Positions 56,294-64,000 of a stretch of DNA of 64,000 bases are shown one piece after another. Origin of the DNA: Kalmusia sp. IMI 367209 (Eukaryota > Ascomycota > Dothideomycetes > Pleosporales > Didymosphaeriaceae); contig JAPEUQ010000003.1 of the NCBI GenBank assembly GCA_027946365.1, forward strand, positions 1,984,001 through 2,048,000. The letters run 5' to 3'. The position numbers and the translations under genes were made by a program. The notes beneath the pieces were generated by a model. It did not search any database. It saw only the letters and a list, made by a program, of their open reading frames with translations, and was not told the DNA's origin. Positions within the stretch are counted from its first letter, which is position 1, and each line of letters opens with the position of its first letter.

Positions 56294-59053
56294 TCATGAG
56301 CCTCTCTCAATATTCTCCGCTCGCCAGCCATTCAATGTACCTAGCGACGACCTTGTGTCTTGGTGTTGTTCGCCAAGAATCCGCTGGCGTAGCTGAAAGC
56401 ATGACTCCATCAGTGCAAAGGCCTCCTCGTGACGGCTTTGGGAGTGCAACGTAAAGGCAAGATTGGCCATGCTGGCCAGCGTCTCAGGATGCTCGTCGCC
56501 GAGAACTCTCTTTCTCCCCTGCATCACTTGCGTGTCTAATTCTTCCGCCTCCTCTAATCGCCCTTGCTTCCAGTACGATAACGCTAGATTATTCATGCTA
56601 ATTAGTGTGTCAGGATGGTCATCACTAAGCACTCTCTTACTTATCTTTACTACTTGCACCTTTAGCTCTTCTGCCTCCTTCCATCGTCCTTGGTCGCTGT
56701 ACGTTAACGCTAGATTATCTATGCTAATTAGCGTCTTAGGATGCTCATCGCCAAGTACTCTCTTTCTTATCTGCATTACTTGCATCTCTAGCTCTTCCGC
56801 CTCCTTTAGTCGCCCTTGGTTCCAGTACGTTGACGCCAGGTTGTTTATACTAATTAGCGTGTCAGGATGCTCATCGCCAAGCACTCTTTTACTCGTCTGT
56901 ATTACTTGCACCCTTAGCTCTTCTGCCTCTTTCCACCGTCCTTGTTGGCTATATGTCGATGCTAGGTTATCTATACTGACCAGCGTATTAATATGCTCAT
57001 CGCCAAGTACTTTCTTTCTAGTCTACATCACTTACATCTCTAACCTTTCCGCCTCCTCATATCGTCCGTTACTATATAAGGTCATAGCATATTTTGCTGT
57101 AAGGTCTGACTTTTCTCCATCGTCCTTATCCGCCTCGCTATGCGACAGAGCGTACTGGACATGTGGAAGTAATCGCCTCCACTTATTCCGATTACGGTGA
57201 TCATAATCCGGGAACACCTAGAGTAGCTGGGTGGTAGCACGTTAGGTCTACTACTCAAGTCACCCCCGCTTTTACAGCCGCTCCCACAGAGCGTGATGTA
57301 CTAGTTAGTGTAGATTAACTGCAGACTTAGTAGGTCGCCTGGTGACAAGCGTATACCTATTAAGAACCTTGACAGCATCTACCCGTGCTCTTAGTGAGGC
57401 TGCCTCTAGAAGATCAAGCGAAATATCTTTTTGGTCTATATATGTAGTAAAGAAGAGGTAGTCTGCCGTGAGTGTATTGTCAAGATGGAAAAGATTCAGA
57501 GAGAGAAATAATGTGGCAGCTACAGGATCTTTCATACTAAAATCCTGCATTTTACCCTTAGACGAGCTGATACTATATTTAAGAGTTACTTCTTTATGCT
57601 CGTCTAATTGTAATTGGTATTCCCGCAGCGTTATATCCCTAGTATTAATACAGGCGGCTGCTTGCATAATTGCTAGAGGAAGATACGATAGCTCTTCTAG
57701 TAAGTACTCTGCCTCCTATTGCTCACTGCCCGAGATTGGCCTCACTAAGTGGTTTTGCAGCATCCTTTGCGCCGTGTCCGGAGTCAGCTCTTGCAGCGCT
57801 ATAGCACCCTGTAAAGCCAGCGCCTTGGCTGCGTTACTGTTTGTTGTTGTAAAGATGACAGAACACAACTTAGACTGGGGTAGATAATCGGCCAAATCTA
57901 CAGCTTCTATCTTGGATGACCTGCTGGATTGTAGAGTGGTATCTTCCGTGTTATCGAAGATTAGCAAACACTATCGCGTATTGAGCTCTACCAGGCAGCG
58001 TTTAATAATGTGATCCATATCTGCCTCATCATCATCCCAGCCTAGAATACTAAGCTTGTGGGCAATTCTTACATACGACTAATAGAGACTGTCTTTATTG
58101 CTCACATTAATCCAGAAAACCGAGCAGTCATTGTTGTTCTACCTTATTATATGTGCAACCTTGAGCGCGAGCTGCGACTTGCCTATTCCGTCAGGTCTAA
58201 CTATTACTACTGTAGTAGTGGTCTGCTCGTTACTGAAGAGCCTTGTTTCTAGTTCAGCGAGCTGTGGCTCTCGACTCACGAAATAATCATTCTGGGAGAA
58301 TGGAATGATTGATAGTGCGCTTCCAGCTTCGTCTACTTTAGTTTATAGTCTTTTTAGAGCGCGCTTCCTTCCTTCGCCATACGCGGTAGGCATAGAGACG
58401 TGAAGAATTCCAAACAGGCAGTATATAATATCCTCCTCCTTAGTTATTTTATAATTTTTAACCCATTGCTTTTGCTTAGATATGGTGAACTGGTCCAAGG
58501 GACAGTTGCGCAATACTGCAAGCGGAATGCCAGTGATATCATATATAAGCTGGTCGAGTAACGTTTTGTCGCCTATACGCTGTCCTTCGCACGAGAAGAA
58601 CTCGACTGAAACTAGTACAATAAGCTCCTGAAGCGTCCACCCTCGAGTGAACCATGCGCTTACGCGGAAGGACGCCTCCCAGTCGCAGCGTTGGGGCGTC
58701 TCCGTTGTAGTTAGTACCAAGACGTCCGTTAAGAATACATAGCATCGTCTCGCTTCTTTATACCACCGAAACATCGAGTTGATCGCATTAGAGCGCTCGC
58801 GAACGTCCCATCTATCAATGCAGCATGTGTCGATCCAGAAATACTGCAGCTTGTCCTCGGCCGCCTGTTCAGCGCAAAACTTAAGCTTTCGATAACCTTC
58901 TTCCCTCTCTTTGTAGGCTACGCTTCGTACATCTTCGAGGAGGATCTCGGAGTCGCTCCATCTGTGCGAAAGGATGGCGTAGGGCGGGATGTTCTTGCCA
59001 CGAAAATCTGTTACGACGAGTCTTTCGAGTTGATCAAAGTGAAGAAGTCGCAT
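56294..59053 (-). pseudogene. Dead HET-NB-ARC-TPR (fungal NLR) gene with 14 in-frame stops
   Basis: One reading frame of 920 codons runs from ATG 59053 to TAA 56294 without any frameshift but is cut by 14 stop codons. Order of domains: HET (MRLLHFDQLERLVVTDF, IPPYAILSHRWSDSEILLEDV, YFWIDTCCIDRW, WFTRGWTLQELI, YCLFGILHVSMPTAYGEG); an NB-ARC-like region whose P-loop reads RPDGIGKSQLAL and which includes CLLIFDNTED; a winged-helix-like part; then five or more ~42-aa TPR/kinesin-light-chain repeats with RVLGDEHPDTLISINNLAS. Intact relatives control heterokaryon incompatibility. Stops lie at 58343, 58139, 58079, 57971, 57716, 57305, 57272, 57260, 57251, 57248, 57242, 57218, 57032 and 57023 (lowest base of each). 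All are reachable from CAA, CAG, CGA or TGG by C/G-to-T/A transitions, the RIP pattern. Confidence 0.9.
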
Positions 59054-59932
59054 AGTGTTTGCGTCCCGAGCTAGGTCTAGAAGAGGAGAGAACGTAGACG
59101 GCTTTCGTATCGTTTGGAACTAATCGACGTAGTCGCAATGTATCGGAGCAGACAACAGAAGCCTGTGCTGGTCAGCAGTGAGTTCTGGAGGCAGCGCATG
59201 CCCCGCCTCATCGTGGCGCAGGTTGACCAGTGGAGATGCGCTTATGTCGCCCGAATGTCATTGGAAGCATGCGCCACATCTAGATCAAATTTATACAGCT
59301 ACTCGAAATATAATATATATAATACTAACAAGATGCGCTAACTAAGTTACGCTAAGGATTATATACTACGTCACGTGGTGTTAGATCTGTTGGCGGAAGT
59401 GACTCCGCGTCATTTGGTGGAAGGAACAACCTTGGTGTTTACATCACGTGACTAGCTCAGTAGCTTTATGGCAGCTTCTCCTGCAAGCTTCAATCAATAA
59501 CTTTTTACCAAGTTCATCAAGATCCGCTCTGATCGACACCAGAGAAACTCTCAAAATATATATACACCTAGACCGAAATGGCCTTCTAGACCGATATTGA
59601 TATTTCTCTATTATGGTTTCATCGTTCTAGTTTTCCAATTTTCTTAGGCATACCTACCATCGTAATTTGATAGGAATGTATAAGTATAGTAGAGACTGTG
59701 TATAAGAACATCAATTTATAAGTCAAAACCTACAAAATCGCTGTAGCGCATTAATACCCTAGTGCAGTAGAGGACTTAAAAATAATGGTGTATGGGTTGC
59801 ACCCTAGTTAACTTATTAGATAGGCCCTCTACAAGGCGTAACTAGAAATGCGGCTCGCATCGTAGCGTGGCTCGTGATATAGGGATGGACGTTATCCCAT
59901 TTAAATTTGGACTAGATTGCAGGTGATGGAGA
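59054..59932. other. AT-rich intergenic between NLR relic and HET gene
   Basis: Contains CACGTG E-box-type words at 59372-59377 and 59445-59450 and a TA-rich tract at 59560-59780. No gene is supported. It should include the former promoter of the NLR relic and the 3' region of the HET gene. Confidence 0.4.
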
Positions 59933-61817
59933 TCATCGGAATTCGAATAATTGAGGCTGTATACAAAGGACGATGTTTTCGTTGCACATCATTCTATGCA
60001 GATAACAGTCTCCAAGAAGCTCAAATGCATTGCCCATACGTCTTATCACGAAAGGCACTGCACAGCCCGCAAGGAAGCATATGCGGTCACCCATGTTCGT
60101 AGTGCTCGGAACCCAAGCCAGATCTCCCTTTCTTGTAATGGCGAACTTTCGACCAGCTGCAAGTTCCTGGACTACGTTTTCATAGATGACATGCTGATTT
60201 GTAGGGGCATGGGATGCTGAGAGCCTCAGACGATAGGTTGTAGTTTGGGCAATGCCATTCACAAGCTTATTGTGAAGCGTTTGGAATCCGGCGATGTACT
60301 CAGCGCCCGGCGTGGCTAACCTGTGGGGCAGTGCATTAAACGCCATGGCACGGCAGAATGTTTCGAGAAACTCATGTTCAGGAGAATGTAGGCTGTAGCT
60401 TCGAGCCAAGAAATAGCACATGATTTGCCAATTGACGACACTCTTGATCCACTGCAAAGACTGCCAATTTTCATCAAGGGCTCCCAGATGAGCAAATGGG
60501 GTCGACTCTAGAATGATACAGGGACTGTCCACAACACATCCTGAAATCGATAGAATCTTCTTGATTAGCTACACGTAATTGTAATCGAATAGTACCACAT
60601 ACTTTGTCGTCGATAATAGCATGACTGTAGTTGTGGGTGAACCTTGCAGTGCCTGGAAAATAACGCGTCAAAGGAACAAATCTAAATCCCACAGGCCTCC
60701 AATCTGGTACCCAACTTGGTAGTTTTGGTGAAAGCGAGGTCACGGTCTTACAGGCCAAGAACCTGCTTGTACGTTCCATATTCTTTGGAAAAGGGTTATG
60801 TCTATCATTTTGAGGAGTTATACTGTACCAGTCTGTTTGAGATACCCGTATAGTGAGAGCTATACTGGCAATTTCTGTGTAGACAGTCACCAGGCTCTTG
60901 TCGTAATCGACTATTTCCATGCTTACAGCGGTTTGTGTCGATAGAAGGGCGAAAACTCGATCACGGGGATCTTTGGCTTCGAGTAGTTGGCTTCTCGTCC
61001 ATAGGTCTACGATTCGAGTGTCTGGAATCTCTTCAATTTTGCGAACATGCAAATCCAGGCCAAGGCTGAACGGTCTCAATACCAGATCCCTGTTATTCCG
61101 AATAGCGACATTACACGATGCGACAATGTGTCCAATAGCAGCACATGCTCCTGTCACGAACGCAAACCAGACAAGGAGGTCGCTAGGTATTTCCAGAGAT
61201 CCAGACATGAAGACTGATTGAGTCGCGTTCAGAAATTCTTGCACAATCCAAACGCGCCCAAACCATGGGCGAGAGAGAAGCGAGGCCCAACCGATCCATC
61301 CATAATCAAGGAGAGGTAAGCCCAGTTCATCCAACGATTTGGCCCTCAGGGGCTCTATATCTGAATGAATTTTATGATTTTCGACGAAAACTTTCATCAG
61401 ATGAACTGCAGCCTCGTCGTACTGCACTTGTTCTCCAAGCCAAAATATAACTTTTGTAGCTCGTTTGTAAATGTCTCGCATGATGCTGACTTGGATAGCT
61501 TTTTCTTCATTGTTGTCCTGGTTGATACAGATTGCATCTACCCATAACAAGCCTTGAAATCTATTCTTTTGAAGGCATGACAAGACCTCCCAGAGATTGC
61601 GAGTAATTGGTATACTATGTCCATTGCATGAGATCCATGATGGTGGTGATTGACTACCCCACACATAGGAAAGAGCCGTATATTGCGGATTTGAATCAAG
61701 GTTAGAAAGTTCAAGGTCGATTTTGATGCTCTCTCCACGCGTTTCGTCTTTAATGTGCAGTAAGCGAATATCTCTTCGATGGCTGAATGGGATGTATAGC
61801 GACGATGCAAACGGCAT
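59933..61817 (-). CDS. HET-domain (heterokaryon incompatibility) protein
   Basis: About 613 aa from exons 61817-60603 and 60559-59933, joined by a 43-nt GTATGT-AG intron. The longer frame upstream of 61817 begins at TTG, so the first ATG is chosen. HET domain at ~residues 10-190: IRLLHIKDETRGE, YTALSYVWGSQ, SIPITRNLWEVLSCLQ, LLWVDAICINQDNNEEK, QVSIMRDIYKRATKVIFWLGE, and LSRPWFGRVWIVQEFLNA. Downstream DPRDRVFALLST and the C-terminal HRFAITRKGDLAWVPS-like block (KFAITRKGDLAWVPSTTNMGD...) are typical of long HET proteins. HET domains trigger cell death when mismatched alleles meet in a fused cell. The frame is fully open, in contrast to its neighbour, and no repeat domain is attached. Another acceptor 9 nt upstream is in frame but would leave a 34-nt intron. 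Confidence 0.9.
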
Positions 61818-63698
61818 TGTTGCAGGTCTTTTTCGTGGTGAGGTCCGTTTTGCTTTCAAGGTGATTTTTGCAATCTCAAGAGCATTGATAGAAGCACTAA
61901 GGCGGAGTTACGTATTCTGTATGGCGCACAGGCACACTGAGGTACACTTTCGCATGACTCAAGCCTCACGTTAGACAATTCTTGACCTCTATCTTCTACC
62001 AGCTTGAAGATATGGCATGATTTTCATGGCCTGCATCGCGCCATACCCCACGTATGGGACGGGAAGTCAGGCTTGTGACCGCGGACGCATTATGATTGAC
62101 TGACTAGTTCCACTCCTCCGGCTTCAATTTGAATCATGATGCAGCACTCACCGGTATCTGCATGCACGCAGCCTGAGCTGCATTGATAGACGTAGACTGG
62201 GACCTTCTAAGAAATTCTTCACTAGAATGTGCCATTGGCTGAGTCAATGAATCAGACTCGTAGACCATCCGAAGTCGTGCAGAACAAGGGCTTTGACCGG
62301 AAATCCCGTAATGGAGGGTGCCTTGCAAGTGCCATAGGTCGTGATTGCTCTAATTGGCAGAGGCATCAGCAATAGCTGTTCACCGGATGCGGGGGTTGAA
62401 ACTTTTGAGCATCGCACAACTATTGCGGCGAAGGAGGTATTGGTTCATATGAATGGTAGCTGCACGCGTTCGCTTAACCGCTATCCGACTCCTGTATTTG
62501 CGAAATCGACTTTTACAAGGCATCTCTAAATAGGTGTATGGAAAGAAGTTTTTCCTGCCCCGCGAATAACCGCAGTGATCATGGCTGCCTAGGTGAGGGG
62601 TGACGCACTTGTCCCATCGCGCTCCCATTTCATTACTAAGCGCTTAACTCAGCTCAGCCCCGCTATGAAGCTACCACGCCAGCCTCTGATCAGGCTTCTC
62701 CACCCTTGTAAAGGTGTCGTGATTGGTGAAAAGGTACCGGGGGAATGTTTCTATCGTATGAAGGGAATGGATGAATGCGTGCGAAGGATCCCATGGTGGG
62801 CTTAACATGGTTCATAGAGAAAGCGCGAGCTTCAAAGCGCCAGGAACAGAGCCTCGAGTGTAGACTAGAATGGGATTCATATCTATCAAGAGTACTTCCA
62901 AGATACTTCAAACAAGGCGGAACGCAAATGAATGGAATGCGTAGATGCTTAGGTCTGGAAGACTGGGCAAGCAGGGGAGGCGCACGCTTACTGTGGTAGT
63001 CAGACACGCCCGTGACGAAGTTTCCATAGTGCTGATGTTCAAACTTTCACTCCAGCATGGTGAAGAAAGTCACCATGAACATCGAATGCCTCCCAATAGG
63101 AAGCTTTGAACGATGACGTCAGAGTCATGGGCGTGACTGAAGTAACAAAAGCTATGTGCTATGGTTTTTCAGGCCATGACCATTTCATTCCGTCTGTTTC
63201 GGGGAGAAGGTTATTCACTGATGTAGTACATCAGGCTGATTCTGCGTATGTCGTACGCTCTTATTGGCAGAATCCAGTGTGTTCCCAAACGCTACGGTTT
63301 TTAGGCAGGACCACGCACACAGCCTACGTGCCTTCGGGCCAATTGGCTGTGTTTCAAGATTACTGCATGTGGTGCAGCCTGAAACAACAATGTCATCACT
63401 CGTTCTAATTCAGCTCATACACCTTGGTAATCCCTCTTAAGTACACAAGTCTCGGACATACGAATACTATTGTTTTCATATCAGTCATCTTTACTAGCCC
63501 GTGCACCCGTAACGATAGCTTAAAGAAAAGGCATTTCCTGCAACTAGAACAATAAAATTGACGGATTCGAACTTATTCCTTATTATATTCTAGCTTCATT
63601 TGTCCACGTCCACCGCTGGATCTGCATGAAAGGGTCCGAATCGGATTTCTAAAAAGCAGATACATATATTCAACACAAAGAGCGCATCCACGCGAACA
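61818..63698. other. Intergenic without a supported gene
   Basis: About 1.9 kb. Frames at 62593-62805, 62690-63007 and 63106-63408 overlap or lack an ATG and show no family features. The left part holds the HET gene promoter. Confidence 0.4.
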
Positions 63699-64000
63699 TG
63701 ACGTCCCAGCGGCAGGAAAAAGTCCACCTTTCACTAAGCCTCCGCTGCAGTCTGCCAAAGACCATCTCTATCCACGACGAAGCTCCTTCCTCACCTCTCA
63801 AGCTCATTGCCACAATCAAGCAGGCTGCATCGCCCTTTCCCAACCACGCTGTCACAATCTTCACAAAGTAGTCGTGTCTCGACACGACGCCATCCTCGGA
63901 AGCCTTCTTCATCCGCGCGATGGCATCACCTCAAATCATCACCGCAGATAACCAATGTCCAGCGCGAGAACTGCAATTACAGCTGGTCGGGAAACAAATC
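63699..64000 (+). pseudogene. Partial, interrupted ORF at the right edge
   Basis: From ATG 63699 the frame reads MTSQRQEKVHLSLSLRC, then 58 codons to a TAG at 63867-63871 (AAG|TAG|TCG), and stays open in the same frame to the end of the window (SCLDTTPSSEAFF, AMASPQIITADNQ). The flanks of the stop look like one protein, and glutamine at the stop would fit a single C-to-T change. The pattern recalls fungal proteins with a short beta-rich start (PITIFTW-type), but the family call is weak. It may also be a short intact gene that ends at the TAG. The gene continues beyond the window, so it cannot be settled here. Confidence 0.35.

Noticed and set aside
60569..60602. 34-nt version of the HET gene intron
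   Set aside because: The TGTAG acceptor is in frame, but 34 nt is below normal fungal intron length; the 43-nt version is preferred.

Overview
This window is nuclear DNA from a filamentous ascomycete, most likely a Dothideomycete of the Pleosporales type. The evidence is short (43-122 nt) GT-AG introns with CTAAY-like branch points, Zn2Cys6 and HET genes, fungus-specific families (Pam17, eisosome protein, sphingolipid C9-methyltransferase, DUF3632), and dead genes whose stop codons look like repeat-induced point mutation (RIP). The genus cannot be fixed from the sequence alone.

Layout. 0.4-2.2 kb holds two dead genes: a threonine-aldolase-like pseudogene and the tail of a STAND/NACHT-type protein. 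2.6-6.6 kb has a fructosamine-kinase-family gene with a broken splice donor inside its catalytic motif, then a TAP-like serine peptidase/hydrolase. Both genes use a GC-AG intron. 7.7-33.8 kb is a dense housekeeping block: a small mitochondrial protein, RAMP4/Ysy6, AP-3 delta adaptin (two apparent single-base homopolymer insertions), EMC2, a two-TM protein, phosphomannomutase, a Zn2Cys6 regulator, Pam17, sphingolipid C9-methyltransferase, a PTP-like phosphatase, an Eis1-type eisosome protein and a large disordered protein. 33.8-38.2 kb is gene-poor and carries an irregular array of about 13 diverged copies of a ~33-bp element. 38.2-41.1 kb is a 951-aa Met/Gln-rich disordered protein on the minus strand. 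41.1-48.7 kb has no gene I can support. 48.7-64 kb is an accessory region: an RBR E3 ligase, three small fungal proteins (one with DUF3632), a HET-NB-ARC-TPR relic with 14 in-frame stops and no frameshift, an intact HET-domain gene next to it, and an interrupted ORF running off the right edge.

How the genes fit together. The central block is unlinked conserved housekeeping genes, several in head-to-head pairs sharing 0.4-0.8 kb promoters. Many serve the secretory pathway or membranes (RAMP4, EMC2, phosphomannomutase, AP-3, sphingolipid methylation, eisosome). The right arm looks like a non-self-recognition (HET/NLR) neighbourhood where one paralogue has been inactivated, apparently by RIP, while a different HET gene stays open. 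I see no tRNA, rRNA, CRISPR array or intact transposon.
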